DNA of 64,000 nucleotides from Butyrivibrio sp. INlla14 (GTDB lineage Bacteria > Bacillota > Clostridia > Lachnospirales > Lachnospiraceae), in NCBI RefSeq assembly GCF_900102515.1, contig NZ_FMVS01000007.1, positions 62,001 through 126,000 on the forward strand. Direction: 5' to 3'. Within the stretch, counting starts at the first letter, position 1, and the number at the start of each line of letters is the position of its first letter. A model generated the notes under the pieces. It searched no databases and had not been told where the DNA came from. It saw only the letters and a list, made by a program, of their open reading frames with translations. The position numbers were made by a program, and so were the translations under genes. This document shows positions 36,220-44,125 of this stretch, piece after piece.

Positions 36220-36279
36220 CTAAGACCCCATTTCATGAGTACCGGTATAGCCGGGATACTCCTGTATGGATTATAAAAT

Positions 36280-36317
36280 GGTAATACTAAAATTGTTGTT
36301 GAAATAATGGTATTACC
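36280..36317. promoter_or_regulatory. Inverted repeat, likely operator of the small RHH gene
   Basis: GGTAATAC (36280-36287) and GTATTACC (36310-36317) are exact complements. The second also reads as the near-palindrome GGTATTACC. The pair ends 33 bp before the start of the ribbon-helix-helix-like gene, fitting autoregulation. Confidence 0.5.
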
Positions 36318-36349
36318 GAAATATAATTGGAGTACAGGAGGTGAGTCAA

Positions 36350-36541
36350 ATGGCTAAGGCGGGAAGACCTAAAAAAGATGATGCTATCACACATACAGTA
36401 TCAGTGAAATTCAATAATCAGGACTATGATGTGCTGGTGGAATACTGCAAGAACCATGGAATGACTATGTCTCACCTGATAAGGTATGGTATTCAACTCC
36501 AGCTGGAAGCAGAGGAGAAATCATTGGAACGCCTGGATTGA
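36350..36541 (+). CDS. Small ribbon-helix-helix-like protein
   Basis: A 63-residue protein beginning MAKAGRPKKDD. A beta strand (HTVSVKFNNQDYDVLVEYC) and two helices (MTMSHLIRYGIQLQLEAEEK) match the MetJ/Arc ribbon-helix-helix fold. AGGAGGTGAGTCAA precedes ATG 36350. It lies between the two DUF6462 genes, and an inverted repeat upstream could be its operator. Confidence 0.65.
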   Translation: MAKAGRPKKDDAITHTVSVKFNNQDYDVLVEYCKNHGMTMSHLIRYGIQLQLEAEEKSLERLD

Positions 36542-36583
36542 ATAAAGTTCTTTGCTGCCGATTGCTCATGGAGGGTACTTGTT

Positions 36584-36838
36584 ATGGCCGAAGACGTAAA
36601 GCTGGAAGGGCTTGAGAAGCTTTGTAAAGGCAAACTTAAGAAGATACCGCAGTGTTTTAATCCCGGAAGGGAGAAGTATATCAGAAAAGTAGATGCTCCT
36701 TTGGTTTATCCGCTCGGCAGACACACTATTGATGACATAGCTGAGAAGGCTGGTGCTGTTGTCCCAATCAATGGCTGTATTCTTTATGATACGGAGATTA
36801 TAAATAAGTACATAGACAGCTTTAGAGTGGTAAAATAG
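36584..36838 (+). CDS. DUF6462-like excisionase/DNA-binding protein (copy 2)
   Basis: An 84-residue paralogue of the 35959-36219 product with the same landmarks (EKYIRKVDAPLVYPLGRHTIDDIAEKAGAVVPINGCILYDT). The tail differs. A local duplication, with the RHH gene now between the copies, is the simplest history. The sequences have drifted, so it is not recent. Confidence 0.7.
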   Translation: MAEDVKLEGLEKLCKGKLKKIPQCFNPGREKYIRKVDAPLVYPLGRHTIDDIAEKAGAVVPINGCILYDTEIINKYIDSFRVVK

Positions 36839-36863
36839 AATGCCAGCGCGAGGAGAAATCAAG

Positions 36864-37142
36864 ATGAAGCCAGACGATGCTTTTGAAAGATTAAGAGAAG
36901 ATGGGCAGAAAAATCCAATGACGGATGAGGAAGTTGATACTTTCGTTAAGAAAGCTGCGGATGGTAGGAAACATAAGGAACAGTCCGTTGATTACGAACA
37001 TTTCGGTGAGAAGATGGCTGATGGCAGACTTACAGAGCCCTCTGATGGTACAAGGTATCGACTGAGAGAAGCTATACAGTACTCAGAAGAACTGGGGAGA
37101 CCTCTGACAGAGGAAGAGTTGGCACAATTCGAGGTGAAATAA
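36864..37142 (+). CDS. Hypothetical protein
   Basis: A 92-residue acidic protein. The C-terminus (FGEKMADGRLTEPSDGTRYRLREAIQYSEELGRPLTEEELAQFEV) resembles short Clostridia proteins of unknown role. The start at 36864 has GAGGAG upstream. It lies between the DUF6462 copy 2 and the Rpn-like gene. Confidence 0.6.
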   Translation: MKPDDAFERLREDGQKNPMTDEEVDTFVKKAADGRKHKEQSVDYEHFGEKMADGRLTEPSDGTRYRLREAIQYSEELGRPLTEEELAQFEVK

Positions 37143-37255
37143 GAGCAAGTTATTGAATTACAAATTCAATGACAAGGGACAGCCTGAAGAGTATAATTTC
37201 AACACGGGATTCAGGCATGAAAAGTGATTATTATGAAAGGGTTTTGATAAAGGAC

Positions 37256-38113
37256 ATGGGAGCAAAGGATAAAACAGAAAAATCTCTTGAAGATTGCAAT
37301 GATGTTTTTGCCGATATCGTAAACGTCCTCCTTTTTGATGGTGAAGAGATTATTTCGCCTGATGATCTTCTGGAAGGGAGTCCATACAGTAATTATACTG
37401 AAAATGGAAAAATCAGAGATCAGGAGCGAGACATTTATAAATATTGGAATAACAGCCAGATAAGGCTGGCTGCCATTGGATTCGAGAATGAAACCGATGA
37501 AGAGGAGGATATGCCGCTTAGGGTTATTAATTATGATGCGGCAGGCTATAGAGCTCAGCTTTCAAAGGATAACAATAATGACCGTTACCCTGTAGTCTCA
37601 CTTGTGTTATACTATGGGTACGAGAACAGATGGAGTAAGGCTAAGACTTTATATGAGCGCCTGGTTATTCCAGAGAAGCTTAAGAAATATGTTTTTGATT
37701 ACGGAATGAACCTATTTGAGATAGCATATCTTGAAGATGAACAGGTTGCTAAGTTCAAAAGCGATTTTCGACTTGTTGCAGACTATTTTGTTCAGATGAG
37801 AAAAACAGGTGAATATGTTCCACCAACCGACAAAATAGTGCATGTTCAAGAAATGCTTGCTCTTATGAGTGCGCTAACAAACGATAACAGATTTGTCGAT
37901 ATATATGATGAAGTTAAAGGAAAGGAGCGAGTTAGTATGTGTACGGTCCTGGATGTAGTTGAAGCAAAAGGAAAAAGCAAGGGTATTACAGAAGCCACGA
38001 CAATAACAAGAAATGAAGATATAAAATCTTTGGCAGAGTATTTTGTCGAGAAAACACCTTCTTTGCCATATGATGAAGCATTGAAGATGGCGGAGGATAT
38101 CCTTAAGAAATGA
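37256..38113 (+). CDS. Rpn-family PD-(D/E)xK nuclease/transposase-like protein
   Basis: A 285-residue protein of the kind annotated as Rpn or putative transposase. Shared landmarks are MGAKDKTEKSLEDCNDVFADIVNVLLFDGEE at the start, RDIYKYW, AAIGFENET, then YPVVSLVLYYG (nuclease core strands) near residues 110-120. The C-terminal half is helical. Rpn proteins are DNA nucleases promoting recA-independent recombination and some act in phage defence. Start 37256 fits the family; in-frame ATGs at 37217 and 37169 exist. Confidence 0.7.
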   Translation: MGAKDKTEKSLEDCNDVFADIVNVLLFDGEEIISPDDLLEGSPYSNYTENGKIRDQERDIYKYWNNSQIRLAAIGFENETDEEEDMPLRVINYDAAGYRAQLSKDNNNDRYPVVSLVLYYGYENRWSKAKTLYERLVIPEKLKKYVFDYGMNLFEIAYLEDEQVAKFKSDFRLVADYFVQMRKTGEYVPPTDKIVHVQEMLALMSALTNDNRFVDIYDEVKGKERVSMCTVLDVVEAKGKSKGITEATTITRNEDIKSLAEYFVEKTPSLPYDEALKMAEDILKK

Positions 38114-38292
38114 GTTGCCCTACTTTGGATAAATATGAAAATAACGGCATAGCAATAGGAAATATTAAGGCAACAGTTACAGAATCTCAGTATTATCATG
38201 CTTCATATGATGACACAATAAGGCGTGTTGCTGAAAAGTTTAATCTTTCTGAAGATGATGCAGAAGAACAAGTTAAGCTATACTGGGAATAA
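38110..38292 (+). CDS. Small hypothetical protein after the Rpn gene
   Basis: A 60-residue protein starting in an ATGA overlap with the Rpn-like stop. Its C-terminus (DTIRRVAEKFNLSEDDAEEQVKLYWE) is helical. Translational coupling suggests a partner of the nuclease. No family is recognised. Confidence 0.5.
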   Translation: MSCPTLDKYENNGIAIGNIKATVTESQYYHASYDDTIRRVAEKFNLSEDDAEEQVKLYWE

Positions 38293-38316
38293 GTAAGCAA
38301 TCGAAAATAGAATAGG

Positions 38317-38446
38317 GCAACATGATACGGGCTATAGGCCTGAAGACGCATGATTATGACCATGGATGCATGGCATGTACCTTGCGTGTCATGTAAATGA
38401 TGGGATTTCCCTCTACTGATCAGATGGTCGGCAGAGGGATTTTTTT
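38317..38446 (+). ncRNA. Candidate structured RNA element, copy B, ending in a terminator
   Basis: The second copy of the element at 34742-34866, with the same ordered blocks and a stem TGGCATG/CGTGTCA (38371-38391) that keeps pairing through G-U changes. It ends with TCCCTCT (38408-38414) pairing AGAGGGA (38433-38439), an inner CTGATC/GGTCGG stem, and TTTTTTT, so transcription should stop here. It stands alone between the small 38110 gene and the integrase promoter. It may be an independent small RNA. Confidence 0.5.
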
Positions 38447-38495
38447 GACCAAAAATGACACAGGAAAATTGTATATCGAAGAATGGTTTTTAGTG

Positions 38496-38525
38496 TTGAC
38501 GCATGGCAAACGCTGGTAATATCAT
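38496..38525 (+). promoter_or_regulatory. Probable integrase promoter
   Basis: TTGACG at 38496-38501 and TATCAT at 38520-38525 are separated by 18 bp, leaving a leader of about 130 bp to the integrase start. Confidence 0.5.
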
Positions 38526-38666
38526 AATTGTATAAGTGGTGAGTTCAGCAGTAATGTGCGGAATTCTCATTACTTCAAGCGCAAATTATAAACCGGCTTA
38601 TGCCCATGTGGGCAGGAACAGGAGGCCAGCACAAAGACCATTCTTCACCGAAAGGAAGGTGATAGA

Positions 38667-39920
38667 ATGTCAAGACCGAAGGCAGACAGTAAAAATACAA
38701 GAAAAGATAAAAATGGATATGCACTCCGCAAAGGAGAGAGCCAGAAAAAAGATGGCAGGTATGTATACAACTACAAGGATGGCTTTAAGAAGAGACGATT
38801 TGTATATGCAAATACTCTGATGGAGCTCCGCGAAAAAGAAAAGCTGGTCATGAAAGAGATGGCTTACGAGCTTGATTATGCAAGCGCATCAAAGATGACT
38901 CTTAATACTTTGTACGACAGATACATTAGCCAGAATTACAAGGTGATGGATTCCACCAGAGCCGGGTATAACAGTCTGTACAATTGCCGTGTCAGAAATG
39001 GATTCGGGCTTAAGCGAATTGTTGATATCAAATACTCCGATCTGAAGATCTTTTATCACAGCTTACTGGTAGATGAAGGACTATCAGGTTCTACAGTAGA
39101 ACGTATCAACAATCTGATTCAGCCATCCCTGAAACTTGCTGTAAGGGATCAGCTTCTTCTCAGGAATCCTGCAGAAGGTGTTTTGACTGAGATTAAAGCA
39201 AGTGATGATTGGGTTGAAGGAGAGAGATTTGCACTTTCTATTCCACAGCAGAGATCCTTTATGAACTTCATTTACAATTCCACGGAGTTCAAAGGCTGGT
39301 ATCCGCTGATTGCAACGCTGATAGGTACCGGAATGAGGATTTCAGAATGCCTCGGGCTCGAATGGAAGGACATCGATCTATCGGAGAGATTCATCAGTGT
39401 AAATCATACTTTGGAATACAGACCTGTTGATGATACCGGCAAGTGCATTAAGAGAATTGAGTTGCCGAAGACTGAGGCTGGAACAAGACTCATACCAATT
39501 TTTGATGAAGTGATGGAAGCAATCATTCTTGAGTATCAGTATCAGAAAGTCCTTGGGTTCTGTACGGAAGAAGTAGATGGGCATTCGGGATTTGTTTTCT
39601 GTACATCTGAGCATAAGACCTATCTGCAGGGAGCTGTGAACAGAGCAATCAAAAGCATCATTGCAGCCCACAATGAAGCAGAAGAGGTGTTGGCAGCGGA
39701 AGATGGAAGAGAGCCCATCATATTGCCTCATTTTACATGCCACAACTTACGCCATACTTTCTGCACCAGACTTTGTGAAGTGGAGTCAAATGTCAAAGTT
39801 ATCCAGGATATTATGGGGCACTCAGACTTCAGTACAACGATGGATATTTACACAGAAGTGCATAAAGAAAAGAAACAGGAAGTATTGTCTTACCTTCAGG
39901 GAAAGTTTATAATTAGATAG
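38667..39920 (+). CDS. Tyrosine integrase (Tn916-like)
   Basis: A 417-residue phage-type integrase. It has an N-terminal arm-binding domain (GRYVYNYKDGFKKRRFVYANTLMELREKEK), a core-binding domain (about 85-180) and a catalytic domain with TGMRISECLGLEWKDI (Arg), HNLRHTFCTRL (His-x-x-Arg) and MGHSDFSTTMDIYTEVH (Tyr nucleophile near 396). GGAAGGTGATAGA precedes the start. It would integrate and excise an element extending into this window. Its att site is expected in the noncoding stretch just downstream. Confidence 0.9.
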   Translation: MSRPKADSKNTRKDKNGYALRKGESQKKDGRYVYNYKDGFKKRRFVYANTLMELREKEKLVMKEMAYELDYASASKMTLNTLYDRYISQNYKVMDSTRAGYNSLYNCRVRNGFGLKRIVDIKYSDLKIFYHSLLVDEGLSGSTVERINNLIQPSLKLAVRDQLLLRNPAEGVLTEIKASDDWVEGERFALSIPQQRSFMNFIYNSTEFKGWYPLIATLIGTGMRISECLGLEWKDIDLSERFISVNHTLEYRPVDDTGKCIKRIELPKTEAGTRLIPIFDEVMEAIILEYQYQKVLGFCTEEVDGHSGFVFCTSEHKTYLQGAVNRAIKSIIAAHNEAEEVLAAEDGREPIILPHFTCHNLRHTFCTRLCEVESNVKVIQDIMGHSDFSTTMDIYTEVHKEKKQEVLSYLQGKFIIR

Positions 39921-40117
39921 TAAAGTTAAAAATACGTTATGTATTTTTGAAAAAAGTAGTGTCATTCGGTTTTTATTTCAAGCGGATGATACCAGAAATC
40001 AGCATAAAACCTAAATTCCAAAGAGTGTCGTTTGAAATGGATTTGACACTCGATTGACACCAAAAGCAGGAAAATAATTCCAGCTATATACAAAATTTGG
40101 AATTGGGTAAATTCTAA
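39921..40117. other. Noncoding region after the integrase, possible att region
   Basis: No gene is seen. It holds the inverted repeat GAGTGTC (40023-40029)/GACACTC (40045-40051) and GGATTTGACAC at 40039-40049, repeated directly at 40137-40147 inside the following remnant. Short repeats next to an integrase gene are what an attachment region would show, but the other end was not found. Confidence 0.35.
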
Positions 40118-40348
40118 GCTATACATCTATCGGTAGGATTTGACACCTATATACTCCAGCACCGGAGCAATCCCGACGCTAAAATCAAGCAAATGACACA
40201 CAGCTTCGCGTATTTACCACGTTTCTCCGTGGAGAACCCGCTGAATCCAAAAATGCATTGGATTTACAACGATTCCATTGGACATCATAGTATGTCAGTG
40301 GATGAGTACGTACAGATTGCCAGCATGAAACAGGGCTTCCATGGATGA
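40118..40348 (+). pseudogene. C-terminal remnant of an unidentified gene
   Basis: An open frame of 76 codons after a TAA has no start codon or ribosome site. It reads GFDTYILQHRSNPDAKIKQ... and ends SVDEYVQIASMKQGFHG. The protein-like composition suggests the tail of a real gene cut by a rearrangement, perhaps by the neighbouring integrase event. The family is not recognised. Confidence 0.45.
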
Positions 40349-40396
40349 ATATGTAGACATAAAAAAGTCCGAAAAATGGTCCAAAAACGACTTAAA

Positions 40397-40430
40397 CGGG
40401 ATAAAGATTTTGAGAAAAGTCTTTATCCCG
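40397..40430. repeat. 11-bp hairpin
   Basis: CGGGATAAAGA pairs exactly with TCTTTATCCCG around a 12-nt loop. No T tract follows, so it is not a typical terminator. Confidence 0.5.
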
Positions 40431-40494
40431 GGGCAAATGTCTCGAGGAATAAGCGGTTCATATCTTTTTGAATCCAAAGAAGCTTAATTCTAAT

Positions 40495-40535
40495 CCACAT
40501 TTCTCTCTATCAAAAAGAGGAAATGTGGTTTTTTT
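40495..40535 (+). terminator. Rho-independent terminator
   Basis: CCACATTTCTCT pairs with AGAGGAAATGTGG (one bulged base) and is followed by TTTTTTT. It insulates the partition operon from the left. Confidence 0.8.
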
Positions 40536-40602
40536 ATTTCTAAAAATCTCAATTCTTTTTTCTTAAATCACATCCTGTAACACCAAAAAACGGAGGTTAC
40601 AG

Positions 40603-41064
40603 ATGAATCGTTCAAAATCCCCACCGCCAGTTAATCTGGAGAAGTACCTGGAAGGTAAGAAACATCGCTACTGCACCTACGCCCAGGGAGCGAGGCTCTA
40701 TGCGATGGCTTACTGGTCATTTGTGAATATCTGCAAGGAGGCCAAGGCAAATATAAAGCTACGAAAGACAGCCCTTGTAGATCTGGATGTTCTTGATGAA
40801 TACATCGAGAAAAACTGCATATTGGATTTGAAAAGAGAGGACGAAGATATGGCAAGAAGAAAACTGGTTGATAACATCGAAGAATTGGTTAAGGAAGGCA
40901 AGAAAAAATATGTGAGGTACGCAGAAGGTGCAGAGCTCTACTCAATGGGGCTTCATACATTTGAGCAGCTTGCAAAAGACGCTAAGGCTACCCGAAAGGT
41001 AAAAGGCGTGGTTCTGTGTAACACGGAAAAAATCGATGCTTTCATCGAGTCATTTGAGGAATAA
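40603..41064 (+). CDS. Two-domain DUF6462 DNA-binding protein
   Basis: A 153-residue protein made of two related DUF6462-type winged-helix units (about 18-72: RYCTYAQGARLYAMAYWSFVNICKEAKANIKL; about 99-150: KYVRYAEGAELYSMGLHTFEQLAKDAKATRKV). ACGGAGG precedes the start. It heads the ParA-ParB operon of Clostridia integrative elements and is likely to be the element's DNA-binding regulator or excision factor. The parA start lies 13 bp after its stop. Confidence 0.75.
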   Translation: MNRSKSPPPVNLEKYLEGKKHRYCTYAQGARLYAMAYWSFVNICKEAKANIKLRKTALVDLDVLDEYIEKNCILDLKREDEDMARRKLVDNIEELVKEGKKKYVRYAEGAELYSMGLHTFEQLAKDAKATRKVKGVVLCNTEKIDAFIESFEE

Positions 41065-41076
41065 GGAGGAAAAGAT

Positions 41077-41889
41077 ATGTCTAAGGTCATAGCAGTAGCA
41101 AACCAAAAAGGGGGTGTAGGGAAGACCGTTTCTGCCGTAAATCTGGGCATCGGGCTTGCAAGAGAAGGTTACAGGGTACTGAATATCGACGCGGATCCCC
41201 AGGGATCAATGACGATCAGTCTAGGCTGTGATGAGCCGGACAGACTGGACTATTCCCTGGCTACAGCTCTTGTAAATATCATCAATGACGAGCCGGTGGA
41301 TGTCTCACAGGGCCTCATTCATCATTCGGAAGGAGTTGACCTGATGCCGGGCAATATCGAGCTTTCCAGTCTGGAAATCAGCATGACCGGTGTTATTAGC
41401 AGGGAGACAATCCTCAGAGAGTATGTGGACAAGGCCAGAGAGCTTTATGACTACATAATTATTGATTGTATGCCATCTCTTGGCATGATGACCATAAATG
41501 CGCTTGCCTGTGCAGATTCTGTTATTATTCCCTGCCAGGCTGCATATCTTCCTGTAAAGGGGTTGCAGCAGCTTATTAAGACTATAGGAAGAGTCAAGCG
41601 TCAGCTCAATCCCAAACTCGAAATTGAGGGGATACTCATCACTATGGTGGATAACAGAACCAACTACGCAAAAGACATTGCTGCTCAGATTTATGATGTC
41701 TATTCATCAAGCATCAATGTTTTTGAGACAGAGATCCCCTTATCTGTGAGAGCTGCCGAGATAAGCGCTTCAGGAAGCAGCCTGTACCAATATGATCCAA
41801 AAGGAAAGGCAGCATTTGCTTACACGAGTTTCATAAAGGAGGTTATGAACAATGGCACAAAGAGTTGGTCAGAAAGTAAAGCTATCTAG
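41077..41889 (+). CDS. parA: ParA/Soj-type partition ATPase
   Basis: A 270-residue ParA-family ATPase with the deviant Walker A KGGVGKT (residues 11-17), NIDADPQGS (Walker A') and the Walker B strand YDYIIIDCMPSLG. It pairs with ParB to segregate or stabilise plasmids and integrative elements. AAGGAGG precedes the start. The downstream parB starts inside its 3' end (38-bp overlap), but that gene is truncated and fused, so the partition pair may no longer work. Confidence 0.95.
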   Translation: MSKVIAVANQKGGVGKTVSAVNLGIGLAREGYRVLNIDADPQGSMTISLGCDEPDRLDYSLATALVNIINDEPVDVSQGLIHHSEGVDLMPGNIELSSLEISMTGVISRETILREYVDKARELYDYIIIDCMPSLGMMTINALACADSVIIPCQAAYLPVKGLQQLIKTIGRVKRQLNPKLEIEGILITMVDNRTNYAKDIAAQIYDVYSSSINVFETEIPLSVRAAEISASGSSLYQYDPKGKAAFAYTSFIKEVMNNGTKSWSESKAI

Positions 41890-42823
41890 TATAGATGAGC
41901 TCCTCGGTGTTCCAAGCACCGAGGGGACTGTAGATCTAGATGTAATGACTATATATCCCTTTGAGAATCATCCTTTCAGGGTTGTTGATGATGAAAAGAT
42001 GGATGAGCTGGTGGAAAGCATCAAGGAAAGCGGAGTTCTTACTCCGGTTCTTGTAAGACCGGATGATGAAGGCACTTATGAGATGATTTCCGGCCACAGA
42101 AGGCTCCATGCAGCTAAAAAAGCTGGGCTTAGGAAGATTCCGGCAATCATCAAGGAAATGACCAATGATGATGCCACGATTGCAATGGTTAATGCGAACA
42201 TGCAGAGGGAAGAGATTCTTCCTAGCGAAAGAGCATTTGCTTTTAAGATGAAAATGGATGCAATTAAGCACCAAGGGAAAGAGTTAACAGGAACTTTGTT
42301 TCTTGAAGAAACAAAGTCAAACTCAGGGGACATTGTTGGTAAGGCAAGTGGACTAAACAGAACGCAAGTGTTTAGATACATCAGACTTACAGAACTGATG
42401 CCTTTTGCCGAAGACTATTTTGATAGCATTGTCAGCGTGGACTCTTACCATTATTTTGGATGTAAGGAAGGCGTATTTGCAGAGAAGATCCTGCCATTTG
42501 TCAAGGAGAACGGTTATGTGATGATTGCTATTCCGGGGTTAAAAGAACAACCGCAGGGCGAGATAAAACAACTATTTGAAACTTGGGCCGAAGGCGATGA
42601 TTCCGAACTCTTTAAAACCGCTACATGGTGGGAGAATCTGTTAAACAAAGAATGTGGCGACTGCTGCAGAATCGATGTCAAAGAAGCAGAGTGTTATGAC
42701 ATAGCATGGCAGGAATGGTTTGAATCGGGACATGAATATGGTGTAAGAGATAAGGAGTTTTTGGATAAAGGGTTGTATGATATCCTTAATTTCTTGCTGA
42801 TCTATGTCAGAAAAGGGAAGTGA
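41852..42823 (+). pseudogene. Chimera: ParB N-terminal half fused to a methyltransferase C-terminal half
   Basis: Residues 1 to about 182 are a normal ParB: PFRVVDDEKMDELVESIKESGVLTPVLVRP, the GHRR box, and the helix-turn-helix KASGLNRTQVFRYIRLTEL. Residues from about 184 are not ParB. PFAEDYFDSIVSVDSYHYFG, VMIAIPGLKEQPQGEI and FKTATWWENLLNKE match the second half of a class I SAM-dependent methyltransferase, after its SAM-binding motif. The frame stays open across the joint at about 42392-42412, where both parents would have had similar LMPFAED/LPFAEDYF codons. Each half lacks essential parts, so it is probably nonfunctional. Confidence 0.75.
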
Positions 42824-43014
42824 TAAATTCACATTTGCCTAGATGAAGCGATAGTAAGTTATATTGGAATTTTGGATGGTTCAAACGCATATGAAGAACT
42901 GTTTTGCGTGATTATAGTACAATAGCAGAAGAGATAGAAGAATACAGGAAGAGTAGACGCAGGTTAAATAGGGTTTAATAGTTGTGATAATGCTCTTTTG
43001 GCTGAATTAAGATT

Positions 43015-43053
43015 AGCCTTCAACTTTTTATAAAGTTGGGGGCTTGATTTTTT
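43015..43053 (+). terminator. Rho-independent terminator
   Basis: AGCC-TT-CAACTTT pairs with AAAGTTG-GG-GGCT (two G-U pairs) and is followed by a T-rich tract. It lies in the 310-bp gap after the chimera, and the rest of the gap up to 43014 shows nothing recognisable. Confidence 0.75.
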
Positions 43054-43071
43054 GTGGGATGGTATTATAAT
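43044..43071 (+). promoter_or_regulatory. Promoter of the flavodoxin-peroxidase operon
   Basis: TTGATT at 43044-43049, a 16-bp spacer and TATAAT at 43066-43071. The -35 overlaps the tail of the upstream terminator. The start codon is 63 bp downstream. Confidence 0.6.
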
Positions 43072-43133
43072 AAATATTGCACACAATTAAATGTAACAAA
43101 ATATAAATTAGAAATATAACTAAGGAGGATGTC

Positions 43134-43529
43134 ATGAGCGTAGCAGTAAGGTACTACTCAAGGTCAGGTAACACAAAGAAAGTCGCAGAGTATATTGCGG
43201 AAGCAGCAGGAGTAAGTGCTGTTTCAGTGGATTCCAAGGATGCAGCAATTTCTGAGAAGGCAGATGTCCTTTTTATAGGTGGAGCACTCTATGCTTATGG
43301 CATTGATGACAACCTGAAGCAGTATTTAAAGACACTGCCTGCAGATATGGTTGGTAGGGCTGTTGTATTTTCAACATCATGGCTGTCAAAACATGCACTG
43401 GATCTTATAAAGAATGCACTTTCTGAGAAGGGCATTCCTGTTGAAAGTGATACCCTGTACTTCAAGAGCAAGGCTGTTGATGGAGGCAGGGATGAAGCAG
43501 TTAAATTTGCAAAGAAATATATCTGGTGA
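43134..43529 (+). CDS. Flavodoxin-like protein
   Basis: A 131-residue flavodoxin-fold protein with FMN phosphate loop YYSRSGNTKKVAEYI (residues 7-21) and FIGGALYAYGID (second FMN loop). It is short but has all five strands. AAGGAGGATGTC precedes the start. It is followed after 24 bp by a thiol peroxidase, consistent with a small redox or oxidative-stress operon. Confidence 0.85.
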   Translation: MSVAVRYYSRSGNTKKVAEYIAEAAGVSAVSVDSKDAAISEKADVLFIGGALYAYGIDDNLKQYLKTLPADMVGRAVVFSTSWLSKHALDLIKNALSEKGIPVESDTLYFKSKAVDGGRDEAVKFAKKYIW

Positions 43530-43553
43530 TTTTGAACAAGGAGGACTAAAGGA

Positions 43554-44093
43554 ATGATCTACGATTACAAAGTGACTACAGGAACCGGAGAAGAGCTTGA
43601 TCTTGCTGATTACAAGGGAAAGGTAATTCTTGTTGTTAACACGGCTACAGGCTGCGGATTTACACCTCAGTACAAGCCGATAGAAGAGCTATATGAGAAT
43701 TACCATGACAAAGGGCTTGAGGTTCTGGATATACCATGCAACCAGTTTGGCGGCCAGGCTCCGGGAACTGATGATGAGATCCATGAGTTCTGTACCCTTC
43801 ATTACAATACAACATTCCCGCAGATGAAAAAGGCAGATGTAAACGGAGAGAATGAACTTCCGCTTTATACATATCTCAAGTCTCAGAAGGGATTTGAAGG
43901 CTTTCAGGATCATCAGTACAGAGAAGTACTTGAAAAGATGTTTGCTGAAGCTGACCCTGACTGGGACAAGAAGCCTGATATTAAGTGGAACTTTACCAAG
44001 TTTGTAGTAGACCGGGAAGGTAACGTGGTTGCCCGCTTCGAGCCTACAGCTGATGTGGCAGATGTTGAGGCATGCATCAAAGCTCTTCTTTGA
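43554..44093 (+). CDS. Glutathione-peroxidase-family thiol peroxidase
   Basis: A 179-residue peroxidase of the GPx family. The peroxidatic site is NTATGCGFTPQY (Cys34 in place of selenocysteine). The conserved PCNQFGGQAPGTDDEI gives the catalytic Gln and second-half Cys, and KWNFTKFVVDREGNVVARF gives the catalytic Trp/Asn. It reduces peroxides with thioredoxin-like donors in anaerobes lacking glutathione. AGGAGGACTAAAGGA precedes the start. Confidence 0.95.
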   Translation: MIYDYKVTTGTGEELDLADYKGKVILVVNTATGCGFTPQYKPIEELYENYHDKGLEVLDIPCNQFGGQAPGTDDEIHEFCTLHYNTTFPQMKKADVNGENELPLYTYLKSQKGFEGFQDHQYREVLEKMFAEADPDWDKKPDIKWNFTKFVVDREGNVVARFEPTADVADVEACIKALL

Positions 44094-44125
44094 GGGCTGA
44101 TGTACGCACATAGGAGTACAGGTAA

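Noticed and set aside
36237-36261. Hairpin GAGTACCGG/CCGGGATACTC after the first DUF6462 gene
   Set aside because: Stem has a two-base bulge and no T tract, so it was not called a terminator.
38536-38820. Plus-strand frame overlapping the integrase start
   Set aside because: Out of frame with the integrase and rich in Arg/Met; the integrase frame has the ribosome site and family motifs.
40397-40430. Hairpin treated as origin of transfer
   Set aside because: A single 11-bp dyad without a nic-site motif or neighbouring relaxase is not enough evidence for oriT.
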